A DNA stretch of 64,000 nucleotides, from assembly GCA_041396845.1 (NCBI GenBank), contig JAWKXU010000001.1, forward strand, positions 186,001 to 250,000, given 5' to 3'. A model generated the notes under the pieces. That model saw nothing but the letters and a program-made list of their open reading frames with translations. It did no database searches and was not told where the DNA came from. Of this stretch, positions 27,429 through 37,332 are shown one piece after another. The stretch's first letter is position 1; every line of letters starts with the position of its first letter. The position numbers and the translations under genes are program-made. Origin of the DNA: JAWKXU01 sp020446465. Lineage in GTDB: Bacteria > Pseudomonadota > Alphaproteobacteria > Sphingomonadales > Sphingomonadaceae.

Positions 27429-28442
27429 TCAGGAAAGTTGCACCATCGTTTTCCCCGCTGTCGATGCGTTGAACTGGCGCACGAACGCGGGGATGGCCGC
27501 TTCCAGCCCGTCCAGTATCTCCTCGCGGAAGTATAATTCGCGACGGGCTATCGCGCCTTCCAGAAAGGCGACGGCTTCATCGTAGCGGTCGGCAAATTGC
27601 GGTAACAGAAACCCCCGGACATGGAGCGCCTTGGCGACAATCATGAACAGGTTGGCCATCACTGGTGGCGAAGCCCCGTCATATTGCGAAATCAGTCCGC
27701 ACAAGACAACGCGCCCGCCAAAGTTCATCGCGGGCAATGTGCTGTCCAGAACCCTTCCGCCGACATTGTCGAAAAACACATCTATTCCATCGGGGCAGGC
27801 TGCAACTATCGCAGCGTGCAATTCCTCATCGCTCTTGCCGAGATAGTCGATCGCGACATCGAAGCCGAATTCATCGCGCAACATTCGACACTTTTGCTCA
27901 CCGCCCGCAATGCCGACAGCTCTGCACCCCTTGATCCGGGCAATTTGCCCGACAAGCGAACCGACAGAACCGGAAGCCCCCGACACGAGGACCGTGCCAC
28001 CCGGTTCCGGCCGCCCAACTTCGAGCAACCCGAAATAGGCGGTGCGGCCAGTGTTGCCCAGAACGCCGAGAGCGTTGGACAGCGTGTGTGCCGACGCCTT
28101 ATCCACTTTCCAGCACAGCGCATCAGGTGTGACGACGCTGTATTCGCCCATCATGCCGCGGCCAACCACCAGATCGCCTTCTGCAAATGCGTCATGTCGT
28201 GACTGGATCACCTCACCCAGAACAGAGCAGGTGACAGGCGCGCCGACCGCGATTGGCGGCAGATAACCTTCTTTCGCACCGAGCAGGTTTCGCACGCCGG
28301 GGTCAATCGAAAGCAGTCTGTTCTTGAGCAGGAGTTGCCCCTGTTCGGGTGAAGGGAGCGCCATGCTCGACAATTCGAAATCGTCTTGCCCGATCTTCCC
28401 GCAGGGACGCGATCTGAGCCTCACGTAACGGTTGTGAATCAT
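27429..28442 (-). CDS. Zinc-independent MDR-family NADP-dependent oxidoreductase
   Basis: A medium-chain reductase of about 337 residues of the CurA/leukotriene-B4-dehydrogenase group, reducing a C=C bond next to a carbonyl. It shows LLSIDPGVRNLLG, LGVLGNTGRTAYFGL, the NADP loop VSGASGSVGSLVGQ, DVFFDNVGG and GRVVLCGLISQY, with no zinc-binding Cys cluster. The start is ATG 28442, with GGAGGA 5 nt upstream; longer forms to 28505 lack support. It is convergent with the Baeyer-Villiger-type gene and divergent from the SDR at 28599. Confidence 0.9.
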   Translation of the reverse strand: MIHNRYVRLRSRPCGKIGQDDFELSSMALPSPEQGQLLLKNRLLSIDPGVRNLLGAKEGYLPPIAVGAPVTCSVLGEVIQSRHDAFAEGDLVVGRGMMGEYSVVTPDALCWKVDKASAHTLSNALGVLGNTGRTAYFGLLEVGRPEPGGTVLVSGASGSVGSLVGQIARIKGCRAVGIAGGEQKCRMLRDEFGFDVAIDYLGKSDEELHAAIVAACPDGIDVFFDNVGGRVLDSTLPAMNFGGRVVLCGLISQYDGASPPVMANLFMIVAKALHVRGFLLPQFADRYDEAVAFLEGAIARRELYFREEILDGLEAAIPAFVRQFNASTAGKTMVQLS

Positions 28443-28598
28443 GGCCATCCTCCACCGACAAATGCAAGAAGGGCCGTTCAACAGCCAAGTGACAGGCGTT
28501 GTCAAATTGAACGGGCCAATGCCGACCGTTCGACTGACAGAATTGTCGCAACGTGCTAGCGACGGACCGAATGAATATCAAAGCAAGGAAGCAGGGAT

Positions 28599-29369
28599 AT
28601 GGATCTCGGTCTGAAGGGCAAAGTCGCTGTCGTGACAGGCGGCACTCGCGGTATTGGCAAGGCGATCGCGGAATGCTTTGCAGATGAAGGCGCAGATGTT
28701 GCAATATGCGCGCGTAATGCCGCCGATATCGCGCAAACGGTGGAACTGCTTCAGGCGAAGGGTGTAAAAGCCTGGGGGCAAAGCACTGACTTGTCCGACG
28801 CGGCTGCGATCAAGGCATTTGTTGACGGGGCGGCCAGCGAACTTGGCGGGGTCGATGTGCTTGTCTCGAACGTCAGCGCCCTTGTCCTCAGTGACTCCGA
28901 GGAGGACTGGCAGAATATGTTCGAGATAGACATGCTGGGTACGCTGCGGCTCTTCAATGCGGCAAAAGGATATCTGGAAGCCGCGGCGCAAGCGTCTGGA
29001 GATGCTGCCTTCACGATCATCTCTTCGATTGTTGCTGCAGAACCCTACAAGCCGAGTCCATACAGCGCGATGAAAGCTGCCCTTATCAACTTTGCGAAGG
29101 GCGCAGCGCGCACCAGTGCTGAAATGAAAGTTCGATGCAACGTTGTCTCACCAGGCAACGTTTACTTCGAAGGTGGGGTCTGGGAACGCCTTGAAAAGGA
29201 GATGCCCGACTTTTTCGATAGCTGGATAAAGAAGAATCCCACCGGACGGATGGCAACGCCTGCGGAAATTGCGGCGGCTGTGGTTTTCCTCAGCAGTGCG
29301 CGTTCAGCTTTTACCACGGGCGCAAACCTGATTGTCGATGGTGCGCTGACGCAGCGAGCGAGTTATTAG
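28599..29369 (+). CDS. Short-chain dehydrogenase/reductase
   Basis: An SDR of 256 residues: TGGTRGIG near the N-terminus, ISSIVAAEPYKPSPYSAMK (Ser and YxxxK) and the end TTGANLIVDGALTQ. The NNAG motif is replaced by SNVSA. It is the last gene of the catabolic block before tRNA-Arg and probably handles an alcohol or ketone intermediate. Confidence 0.9.
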   Translation: MDLGLKGKVAVVTGGTRGIGKAIAECFADEGADVAICARNAADIAQTVELLQAKGVKAWGQSTDLSDAAAIKAFVDGAASELGGVDVLVSNVSALVLSDSEEDWQNMFEIDMLGTLRLFNAAKGYLEAAAQASGDAAFTIISSIVAAEPYKPSPYSAMKAALINFAKGAARTSAEMKVRCNVVSPGNVYFEGGVWERLEKEMPDFFDSWIKKNPTGRMATPAEIAAAVVFLSSARSAFTTGANLIVDGALTQRASY

Positions 29370-29419
29370 GTTTGTGTTCGCATAGACTGAGGCGGCGGCA
29401 GCGCGCCGAATAGGCAAAA

Positions 29420-29496
29420 TGGCGCGCCCGGCAGGATTCGAACCTGCGGCCACAAGCTTAGAAGGCTCGTGCTCTATCCAGCTGAGCTACGGGCGC
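29420..29496 (-). tRNA. tRNA-Arg (anticodon TCT)
   Basis: A 77-nt cloverleaf on the minus strand. The acceptor arms are GCGCCCG/CGGGCGC, the D arm contains AGCTCAGCTGGATAGAGC, the anticodon loop is CTTCTAA between CGAGC and GCTTG, the T arm contains GGTTCGAATCC, and the CCA is encoded. A strong fit. Confidence 0.97.
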
Positions 29497-29554
29497 GCGC
29501 GCGAGGTGCAATAGCGCGCTTTTCCCGCAGGGCAAATCACTATAGGCCTTTTGC

Positions 29555-30304
29555 ATGGAAACGAAGGCGAACGATCCGGTCCAGCGTATCGAAGGGCGTG
29601 CAGGCGCAAGGGCGCAGTTCAGGTATTTCGATCTTGTGATGGCCGCGTTTGTGGCGATTCTCCTGCTGTCCAATATCATTGGCGCGTCAAAACCATCTTA
29701 CGTCACGCTGCCGGGCGGCATGACGTGGTCATTCGGGGCGGGCGTCCTGTTTTTCCCGCTAAGCTACATCATTGGCGATGTGCTGACCGAAGTCTATGGT
29801 TATGCCCACGCCCGCCGGGTTATCTGGACGGGCTTTGCAGCATTGCTGTTCATGGCTTTCATGGCCTGGGTTGTGGTGGCACTGCCACCGGCGAAGGGCT
29901 GGCCCCATCAGGATGCTTACGAGGCCGTCTTCGGCAATAGCTGGCGGATTGTGGCGGCCTCTATCACGGCGTTCTGGGTGGGAGAGTTCGCCAACTCATA
30001 CATTCTGGCGCGGATGAAGCTGTGGACGCAGGGCCGGATGCTCTGGAGCCGCACAATCGGTTCAACGATTATCGGGCAGGGGCTGGACAGCCTGATCTTC
30101 TATCCGCTTGCCTTCTATGGGCTGGCCGGCTGGCCTCCGGACCAGATCATGCAGGTGGTCGTATCCCAGTGGCTCATAAAAACGCTGTGGGAAGCTGTCC
30201 TGACGCCGCTGACATATATGGTTGTCGGCTGGCTGAAACGGCATGAAGGCGTGGATGTGTTCGACAGCGGGACCGATTTTTCACCTTTTGCGACGACCCA
30301 CTAG
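29555..30304 (+). CDS. yhhQ: Queuosine precursor transporter (YhhQ family)
   Basis: A 249-residue inner-membrane protein with about six hydrophobic segments. The family stretches VLFFPLSYIIGDVLTEVYGY, WVGEFANSYILARMK and IGQGLDSLIFYPLAFYG are present. The family imports queuine precursors (preQ0/preQ1) for tRNA modification. It is followed 11 bp later by recF. Confidence 0.92.
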   Translation: METKANDPVQRIEGRAGARAQFRYFDLVMAAFVAILLLSNIIGASKPSYVTLPGGMTWSFGAGVLFFPLSYIIGDVLTEVYGYAHARRVIWTGFAALLFMAFMAWVVVALPPAKGWPHQDAYEAVFGNSWRIVAASITAFWVGEFANSYILARMKLWTQGRMLWSRTIGSTIIGQGLDSLIFYPLAFYGLAGWPPDQIMQVVVSQWLIKTLWEAVLTPLTYMVVGWLKRHEGVDVFDSGTDFSPFATTH

Positions 30305-30315
30305 GCGAGGGATGG

Positions 30316-31404
30316 ATGGCGCTTGATCGCATTACCTTGAGCGATTTTCGCAATCATGCCGCGACGCAGCTTGATGATACGCGCGCATTCAACCTGCTTT
30401 ATGGAGAAAACGGCGCGGGCAAGACCAATGTGCTCGAAGCGCTTTCCCTGTTTGCACCGGGCCGGGGGCTACGACGCGGGGCGCTGACCGACATGGCGCG
30501 AGGGGGTGGGCCGGGCGGCTTTGCCGTCAGTGCTGCTCTTGATTGTGGCGACGGCGGGGACCGGGTGATGATCGGCACGGGGGTGCAGGCTGATCGTCCG
30601 GGGCGCCGGCTGGTGCAAGTGAACGGGACGGAAAATCCTGCGATAGCGTTGGGTGAATGGCTTGCTGTGGGCTGGCTGACCCCGGCGATGGACCGCCTGT
30701 TCATGGATTCAGCAGGCGGGCGGCGGCGCTATATGGACAGGCTGACGCTTGCGCTTGATCCTGCCCATGCCCGCAATGCCTCCCGGTATGAGGCAGCCTT
30801 GCGCGAACGCAACCGGCTATTGTCGGCAGATGTTGAACCGGAATCGCAATGGATGGATGCCATAGAAGCCCAGATGGCAGACGCCGGGGCGGCCCTGGCC
30901 AGTGGCCGGGTCATGCTTGTGGAGCAGCTTTCGCAGGCTCTGCACGACTTGCCGCCGGAACCATTCGCAAGGCCGGAACTGCGCTATGTGCCGGGCGGTC
31001 CTGTGGGGCGCGATGCGTTGCAGGAAGAATTGCGGGCGATGCGCCGGCGGGATCGCGCTGCGCGCCGTTCGCTATCGGGGCCGCATCGCGATGAGCTGGA
31101 AGTCACGATGGCGGGCAAAGGAGTGGCTGCGGCGCAATGTTCAACAGGTGAGCAGAAGGCCATGCTGATCGCCATGACGCTTGCTCATGCGGAACTGTCG
31201 AAGCAGGGGCGGCCCGGTCTGCTGCTGCTGGATGAGGTGGCCGCGCACCTTGATCCAGTGCGGCGCGCGGCGCTGTTTGCCCGCTTGCGCACAGGCAGCG
31301 CGCAAGTCTGGATGACCGGGACAGAACGCGCTCCGTTCGAAGCGATTGCCGAAGAGGCCGCCGTCTGGCGTGTGAATGGCGGCGGGGTCGAGCGGGTGAG
31401 CTGA
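30316..31404 (+). CDS. recF: DNA replication and repair protein RecF
   Basis: A 362-residue SMC-like ATPase that helps load RecA at gaps. Seen are LSDFRNHA, the Walker A loop GENGAGKTN (~residue 30), GPHRDELEV, the signature STGEQKAMLIA and Walker B LLLLDEVAAHLD. The start is ATG 30316; another ATG at 30312 is out of frame. It is placed 11 bp after the transporter, so co-transcription is likely. Confidence 0.96.
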   Translation: MALDRITLSDFRNHAATQLDDTRAFNLLYGENGAGKTNVLEALSLFAPGRGLRRGALTDMARGGGPGGFAVSAALDCGDGGDRVMIGTGVQADRPGRRLVQVNGTENPAIALGEWLAVGWLTPAMDRLFMDSAGGRRRYMDRLTLALDPAHARNASRYEAALRERNRLLSADVEPESQWMDAIEAQMADAGAALASGRVMLVEQLSQALHDLPPEPFARPELRYVPGGPVGRDALQEELRAMRRRDRAARRSLSGPHRDELEVTMAGKGVAAAQCSTGEQKAMLIAMTLAHAELSKQGRPGLLLLDEVAAHLDPVRRAALFARLRTGSAQVWMTGTERAPFEAIAEEAAVWRVNGGGVERVS

Positions 31405-31436
31405 CCTTCTGGCCAGCCCACCGAAATCGCATCGGT

Positions 31437-31892
31437 TCAGGCAAAAACCTCAGCGTTTGTCGGGTCTTTGGGGTCGGGGCCAAAGCGGTTGGGGCCGGGC
31501 GTACCGGGCAGCAGCATCAGCACGATGAAAGCGATGCTCGCGATAACTCCGATGAGGGGAATCATCGAGGCAACCACAATCCCCAGATACCACCAGCCGG
31601 ACATATCGCGATCGTGCAGACGGCGAACAACCACGGCAATGCTGGGAATGATCGTTCCCAGCCAGAACAGGCCAAGCAACCCTCCGCCCAGAAAGACCAT
31701 GGGGCCAATCGACATCTGCGCGGCTTCGGGAGTGACGAAGCTGGCGAAGGAAAGGCCACCGGCAAGCATGAGCGCGATCATGACAAAGGCGACGATCACG
31801 CAAAAGAGCGTGAACATCCAGTATTCCATCCGGCGTGAGCGCCCCGAAAAATCGAAGTAGCGCTTGTATGGCAAGATCATCCAGTTCATCAC
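31437..31892 (-). CDS. DUF805 family membrane protein
   Basis: A 151-residue inner-membrane protein with the DUF805 opening (YKRYFDFSGRSRRMEYWMF), three to four hydrophobic helices and the conserved RRLHDRDMSGWW. Function unknown. It is convergent with recF, 32 bp away. Confidence 0.92.
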   Translation of the reverse strand: MMNWMILPYKRYFDFSGRSRRMEYWMFTLFCVIVAFVMIALMLAGGLSFASFVTPEAAQMSIGPMVFLGGGLLGLFWLGTIIPSIAVVVRRLHDRDMSGWWYLGIVVASMIPLIGVIASIAFIVLMLLPGTPGPNRFGPDPKDPTNAEVFA

Positions 31893-32023
31893 AGTCCCCC
31901 TGTCAGGCGATGGCTTCGCCTATCGGGGTGAACCGAACACACTTTGGCGGTGGTTGCAATGGAAAAGCTGTTCGCCAGATTTCACCGACCCACCACCAAA
32001 ATGCTGTAACCTTGCAACAAAAT

Positions 32024-34708
32024 CTACCACTTCACTCTGGCCGCGACGCCATACGTGCGCGGCACATTGATGTAACCGGAAATGGCTCGCGGCTGGGCAA
32101 CAGAGTCAAAAATGCGGTTCATGTAACGGTCGTTGAGCAGGTTGCGGCCCCATACCGAAAGCTCCACCCCATTGCCCATGGCGTATGTGAGCGAGGCAGC
32201 AAGTTCGTCAACCTGCCGTTTGAACTGGCCTGCCGCGTCGATCGCGCTTTGGTAACTGATGACATTGCCTGCCGCGTCACGGGTGATGAAGCCGGGCAGG
32301 CCTTCAACTGACCAGGCGCTGGATTCATAATGGTAGGCGGCCCGCAGAACGACGTGATCGCCGTTGTTCAGTTCCTGATCCCACTGGCCGCTCAGCGTGA
32401 TAGACCATTCGGGGATTTCAGGCGGGCGACGGCCAGTCTGGTCGCCAACGGCTGAAAACTCGAAACTGTCATACTTGGGATCGAGCCAGACGACCGACAG
32501 GCCAAGCGTCAGCGGTTTGATCGGGCGGGCTGTTCCGTCAAACTCTACGCCATAAGTTGATTGCTTGCCCGCATTGGCGAGCGCAAAGCCGGTGCCGGTA
32601 AAGATATTGGACTGAAAACCTTTGATTTCCTGATGGAACAGGGCGACGTTTGCAGAATATCCTCCCCATGTGCCCTTGGCGCCGAATTCGATCACGCGCG
32701 ATTCTTCAGGGCCAGCATAGCGGGTGCCTGCACGCAGGTTCGGCAGGATCAGGCCCGCCGTGGCAAGATCGCCAAAGGCAGCGGCAGGCGGGCGGCTATC
32801 GCGGGAAAGGTTGATTGAACTCGCCTTGAAGCCCGTTGCATAGCTTGCATAGACATTGAAATCGGGTGAGACATCATAGGCCAGACGAATGGTGTAGGAA
32901 AAATCGTTGTCCTTCGTCTTGCCGTTCTCAACCGCATTGGGAACATTAAGGAATGGCGGAAAGAGTTGCAGCGAACGCAGGCTGCCCAGCGGGTTTGCGA
33001 GCGGGTTGTTCTGGTTGGCAGCGGCGAAGGCCGCAATCTGCTGGTAAATCGGCGCAGTTGCGGGGTCTGTGGCAAAGGCCGTGACGGCTGCCATGTCGTT
33101 CGGGTTGACGCCCGCATTCAGCAAACCGGCCCCGACAAGCAATTGTTCGCGGAACGGTGCATAGATCGCACTATCGAGATCAACTGCGGAAAATACGTCG
33201 TTGGACGTGGTGTTGGTCCGGTATCTCTTGCGATCACTGGTAAAGTTGCCGCCCAGTGTCAGTGTCAGGCGGTCGACAATCTCGAAATCAAGCTGCCCGA
33301 AGACCGAGAACGCTTCTCCCTTCAGGCGATAGGCTTCTTCAAGCCCGCTACCGGGCGTGAAGAACGTGCCTGTATATTTGCCGGGGTCGCCTTCGAGCGC
33401 GCCAAAAGTCTGTTCCAGCATGGGCACGTTCAGCGCACCGCCGGAGCCGCCCTGGACCAGCAAGTCTGCATAGGGCCTGAAAGCGGAGTCGAGATAGAGT
33501 TCGTTGCGCTGGCGAATCCTGTCGCGAAGATAGAACGCCCCGACCAGAACGCTCAGCCGGTCATTGATGTCGGCAGTTGCGCGCAATTCCTGCGTGAAAG
33601 TTCGCATGGACTGGTCTTGCAAGTTGCTGCCAAGCAGCCGGGCGCTGGAAAAATCGGAATCCTGATTGGTAAAGGCATCCGTCCAGCGATAGGCGGTAAT
33701 CGACGTCAGCTTGACTGGTCCTGCCTGATACTCGATTTGGCCCGAAAACCCGTAATTCTCGATTTTGTTGACTGGCGGGAAGTTGCTGTAAGTGATGTCG
33801 GCATAGGGGTGGGCCGGGTCCGTGACTTGTCCGCCGACGGCCATCAGGGCTGCGGTTGCCGCAGAGCTCTGCAAGTTGATGACAGAGCAGCATTCCTCGT
33901 CGATCTTGTCGTAATCCGCGATCAGACGGATGGACAAGTCATCTGACGGTTCGACCAGCGCCTGCCCGCGCACGAACCAGCGGTTCCTGTCGCTGGTGTC
34001 GCCGCCTGTGCCAAGGTTATGCACGAAACCATCGCGGCGGTTGAAACCACCGGCAAGGCTGGCTGCAACATGTTCGCCCAGCGGGCCGGTGATATAGCCC
34101 TTGGCTGTATAGGCATCGAAGTTGCCGTATGTCGCCTCCATCGAGCCGCTGAACTGGTATTGCGGTTTTTTGGTAATGAGCGAGACAACCCCCGCCGAGG
34201 CGTTCTTGCCGAACAGGGTCGATTGGGGGCCGCGCAGCACTTCGATCCGCTCAATATCAGGGAAATCGCCGATTTGTGACGCCGTGCGCGACCGGTAGAT
34301 GCCATCCACAAAGACACCGACTGACGGTTCGATGCCCAGATTGTTCGAGCCGTTGCCGAACCCGCGGATGAAAAAGTTTGTGGCAGCGGAGCTTTGCAGC
34401 TGGACGACGCGCAAGGCCGGAACGACTGTGACCAGATCATTGATGTCGCGGATTTGCGCTTTTTCGATTGTATCGGCCGTGGTTACGGAAACGGCGACCG
34501 GCACGTCCTGCAAGGTCACTTCGCGCTTTGTGGCAGTGACGATGATTTCATTGCCGGTGTAAAGCTGTTCTGCGGCCAGCGTACCATCAGGTGCGTCACT
34601 GTCCTGCGCACAGGCGATAACCGGGGCCGCGCCAGCAATGAGCGCGGCACTGGCGAGAAGGGCCTTGCGTGTGACATTTGCCCTGTCAGATGCGGGTCTT
34701 GTCTTCAC
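32024..34708 (-). CDS. TonB-dependent outer-membrane receptor
   Basis: An 894-residue TonB receptor. The signal peptide lies within the first ~35 residues (KALLASAALIAGAAPVIACA), the TonB box-like part is NEIIVTATKREVTLQ, the plug has INDLVTVVPALRV and GPQSTLFGKNASAGVVS, and the C-terminal strand ends YGVAARVKW. Unlike the receptor at 21564 it stands alone between recF and typA, so its substrate is not suggested by context. Confidence 0.94.
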   Translation of the reverse strand: MKTRPASDRANVTRKALLASAALIAGAAPVIACAQDSDAPDGTLAAEQLYTGNEIIVTATKREVTLQDVPVAVSVTTADTIEKAQIRDINDLVTVVPALRVVQLQSSAATNFFIRGFGNGSNNLGIEPSVGVFVDGIYRSRTASQIGDFPDIERIEVLRGPQSTLFGKNASAGVVSLITKKPQYQFSGSMEATYGNFDAYTAKGYITGPLGEHVAASLAGGFNRRDGFVHNLGTGGDTSDRNRWFVRGQALVEPSDDLSIRLIADYDKIDEECCSVINLQSSAATAALMAVGGQVTDPAHPYADITYSNFPPVNKIENYGFSGQIEYQAGPVKLTSITAYRWTDAFTNQDSDFSSARLLGSNLQDQSMRTFTQELRATADINDRLSVLVGAFYLRDRIRQRNELYLDSAFRPYADLLVQGGSGGALNVPMLEQTFGALEGDPGKYTGTFFTPGSGLEEAYRLKGEAFSVFGQLDFEIVDRLTLTLGGNFTSDRKRYRTNTTSNDVFSAVDLDSAIYAPFREQLLVGAGLLNAGVNPNDMAAVTAFATDPATAPIYQQIAAFAAANQNNPLANPLGSLRSLQLFPPFLNVPNAVENGKTKDNDFSYTIRLAYDVSPDFNVYASYATGFKASSINLSRDSRPPAAAFGDLATAGLILPNLRAGTRYAGPEESRVIEFGAKGTWGGYSANVALFHQEIKGFQSNIFTGTGFALANAGKQSTYGVEFDGTARPIKPLTLGLSVVWLDPKYDSFEFSAVGDQTGRRPPEIPEWSITLSGQWDQELNNGDHVVLRAAYHYESSAWSVEGLPGFITRDAAGNVISYQSAIDAAGQFKRQVDELAASLTYAMGNGVELSVWGRNLLNDRYMNRIFDSVAQPRAISGYINVPRTYGVAARVKW

Positions 34709-34998
34709 TTTGTGCGTCCTTTTTCTGATTGCGACCGATTGTATAGAGCACTGTTTTGTCTGGAATTAGCAAAGTCAGTCATGCAATTCGATATGCTTGA
34801 CGGTTTCATACACAAACATGCGTTAGAATGTGGTTAACAAGTTACTAGGGATGATCGGACCGGGTGGCCTGGCGCACTTGTGCGCTGCACATTTGCAACA
34901 GCGCGCTTGCGAAAAACATGATTACGCACTAAGGGCGCGCGCGACGCGGCCATGATGTCGCAGTGCAGCAAACTCCTGAATGAAAGCACCCCAAGCGA

Positions 34999-36843
34999 AT
35001 GTCCGCATCCGATTCCACGCGCCCCGAAAACCTGCGCAACATCGCCATTATCGCTCACGTTGACCACGGCAAGACGACGCTGGTGGACCAGTTGTTCCGC
35101 CAATCCGGCACTTTCCGCGACAATCAGCGCGTGGAAGAACGCGCGATGGACTCCAACGATCTGGAAAAGGAACGCGGGATTACCATTCTTGCAAAGCCCA
35201 CCTCGATCGAATGGAACGGCACGCGGATCAACATCGTCGATACGCCGGGCCACGCGGACTTTGGCGCGGAAGTCGAACGCATCCTGTCCATGGTTGATGG
35301 CGTGATCCTGCTGGTCGACAGTTCCGAAGGGGCGATGCCGCAGACCAAGTTCGTGACCGGCAAGGCGCTTGGCCTTGGGTTGAAGCCGATTGTCGTCGTG
35401 AACAAGATCGACCGTCCCGATGGCCGCCCGCAGGAAGTGCTGGACGAAGTGTTCGACCTGTTCGTCAGCCTCGATGCGACGGATGAACAGCTTGATTTCC
35501 CGGTGCTCTATGCGTCGGGCCGTAATGGCTATGCCAGTGAGGACCAGGAAGCGCGCGAAGGTGATCTGACGCCGATGTTCACCCGCATTGTGGAGCATGT
35601 GCCTGCACCCAATCTCGACACCAGCGGGAAGTTCAGCTTCCTTGCCACCTTGCTTGATCGCGACAACTTCATGGGCCGTGTTCTTACTGGCCGGGTCCAG
35701 TCCGGCACGGTGAAGATCAACGATCCGATCCACGCGATCGACGCGGATGGCAAAGTGGTGGAAGCGGGCCGCGCAACCAAGATCCTTTCGTTCAAGGGGC
35801 TGGAGCGTGTTCCGGTCGAAAGCGCGCAAGCCGGTGACATTATCGCTCTTGCCGGGCTTGAGAAGGCGACTGTTTCCAACACGATCGCTGACCCCGAAGT
35901 GCGCGAACCGATTGCCGCCCAGCCGATCGACCCGCCGACCCTCGCCATGCGCTTTGCCGTGAACGACAGCCCGATGGCCGGGCGCGAAGGCGACAAGGTG
36001 ACGAGCCGCATGATCCGTGACCGCCTGCTGCGCGAAGCGGAATCGAATGTCGCCATCCGCGTAACGGAAAGCGCCGACAAGGACAGCTTTGAAGTCGCCG
36101 GGCGCGGGGAACTGCAACTGGGCGTCCTTATCGAAACGATGCGCCGTGAAGGCTTTGAGCTTGGCATTTCACGCCCGCGCGTGCTGTTCCGCGAAGAAGG
36201 CGGTCAGCGGCAGGAGCCTTACGAAACAGTCGTCATCGACGTGGATGACGAGTTTTCGGGCACCGTTGTTGAAAAGATGCAGCGCCGCAAGGCAGACCTG
36301 ACCGAGATGCGCCCATCCGGCACCGGCAAGACGCGCATTACATTTTCGGCGCCGAGCCGTGGCCTTATCGGTTATCATGGTGAGTTCCTGTCCGACACCC
36401 GCGGCACGGGCATCATGAACCGCCTGTTCGAAAAGTATGGCCCCCACAAAGGCCCGATCGAAGGGCGGATCAACGGCGTGCTGATATCCAATGCCACCGG
36501 CGAAGCGGTTGGCTATGCCCTGAACGGCCTTGAAGATCGCGGTATCCTGTTCGTCAGCCCGCAGGAAAAGGTCTATGAAGGCATGGTGATTGGTGAAAAC
36601 GCCAAGCCTGAAGATCTGGAGGTGAACCCGCTCAAGTCCAAGCAGCTCACCAACTTCCGTTCCACCGGCAAGGATGATGCAATTCGCCTCACGCCGCCGA
36701 CGCGGATGACGCTGGAACAGGCCATCGCCTACATCGACGATGATGAGATGGTGGAAGTAACGCCGCAGTCCATCCGTCTGCGCAAGGCGATCCTCGACCC
36801 GCATGAGCGCAAGAAAGCCAAACGCCGCGCTGACGCTGCATAA
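34999..36843 (+). CDS. typA: Ribosome-associated GTPase TypA/BipA
   Basis: A 614-residue translational GTPase involved in ribosome assembly and stress growth. G1 is AHVDHGKTTL, G2/switch I follows with DLEKERGITI, G3 is DTPGHADFG and G4 is NKIDR. The TypA-specific C-terminal half (RGLIGYHGEFLSDTRGTGIM) is complete. The ATG at 34999 follows a purine-rich stretch. A standard chromosomal gene. Confidence 0.97.
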   Translation: MSASDSTRPENLRNIAIIAHVDHGKTTLVDQLFRQSGTFRDNQRVEERAMDSNDLEKERGITILAKPTSIEWNGTRINIVDTPGHADFGAEVERILSMVDGVILLVDSSEGAMPQTKFVTGKALGLGLKPIVVVNKIDRPDGRPQEVLDEVFDLFVSLDATDEQLDFPVLYASGRNGYASEDQEAREGDLTPMFTRIVEHVPAPNLDTSGKFSFLATLLDRDNFMGRVLTGRVQSGTVKINDPIHAIDADGKVVEAGRATKILSFKGLERVPVESAQAGDIIALAGLEKATVSNTIADPEVREPIAAQPIDPPTLAMRFAVNDSPMAGREGDKVTSRMIRDRLLREAESNVAIRVTESADKDSFEVAGRGELQLGVLIETMRREGFELGISRPRVLFREEGGQRQEPYETVVIDVDDEFSGTVVEKMQRRKADLTEMRPSGTGKTRITFSAPSRGLIGYHGEFLSDTRGTGIMNRLFEKYGPHKGPIEGRINGVLISNATGEAVGYALNGLEDRGILFVSPQEKVYEGMVIGENAKPEDLEVNPLKSKQLTNFRSTGKDDAIRLTPPTRMTLEQAIAYIDDDEMVEVTPQSIRLRKAILDPHERKKAKRRADAA

Positions 36844-36935
36844 GCCTTGGGCCTTAACTAACAAAGAGGTTAACGGCGAGTTCATGTGCTCTCTGGTCTG
36901 ATACTCCCCATAACCTGAAAGGGGAGAATCGGATC

Positions 36936-37316
36936 ATGTTCTCTATGTTTGGAAAGGTTGCCATCGGCTCGTTGCTTGGCGCAATTACGCTTGCGGCGAG
37001 TGCGGTGCCTGCCGAAGCGCGCCGTTATCACCGTGGTGACGGCGGCGATGATGCCGCCATTGCCATAGGCGCAGGCCTTGTCGGTCTGGCGATTGGTGCT
37101 GCCATTGCCTCTGACAACGATCACCGGCACCGCTATCGCGGCGACTATTACTACGACTATCCACGCTATCGCGGCGGGTATTATTATCGCGACTACCCGC
37201 GCTACCGCGGTGATTATCGCCATTATCGCAAATGGCGGGGCGACCGGCGTGATTATCGCAGGGACTATCGCCGTGATTACCGTCGGGATCATCGCCGCGA
37301 CTATCGGCGGTATTGA
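36936..37316 (+). CDS. Small exported Arg/Tyr-rich repeat protein
   Basis: A 126-residue protein with a Sec signal peptide (cut near AEARR), a hydrophobic Gly/Ala-rich segment (IAIGAGLVGLAIGAAIA) and a tail of repeats rich in Tyr, Arg and Asp, such as YPRYRG and DYRRDYRR. It is probably periplasmic or outer-membrane associated. The function is unknown; similar low-complexity envelope proteins exist in alphaproteobacteria. A GGGGAGA ribosome binding site precedes the ATG. Confidence 0.8.
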   Translation: MFSMFGKVAIGSLLGAITLAASAVPAEARRYHRGDGGDDAAIAIGAGLVGLAIGAAIASDNDHRHRYRGDYYYDYPRYRGGYYYRDYPRYRGDYRHYRKWRGDRRDYRRDYRRDYRRDHRRDYRRY

Positions 37317-37332
37317 TCCGCGCGACTGATTA

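Noticed and set aside
32966..33946. A 326-codon open frame antisense to the second TonB receptor
   Set aside because: The receptor is continuous and complete in the other strand; the antisense translation resembles nothing.
34834..36117. A 427-codon open frame antisense to typA
   Set aside because: It mirrors the codon phase of typA, which is certain. Its translation has no recognisable domain.
37138..37313. Tandem DNA repeats resembling a CRISPR-like array
   Set aside because: The repeats are short coding triplet patterns for Tyr/Arg/Asp in an exported protein. No CRISPR array with spacers was seen anywhere in the window.
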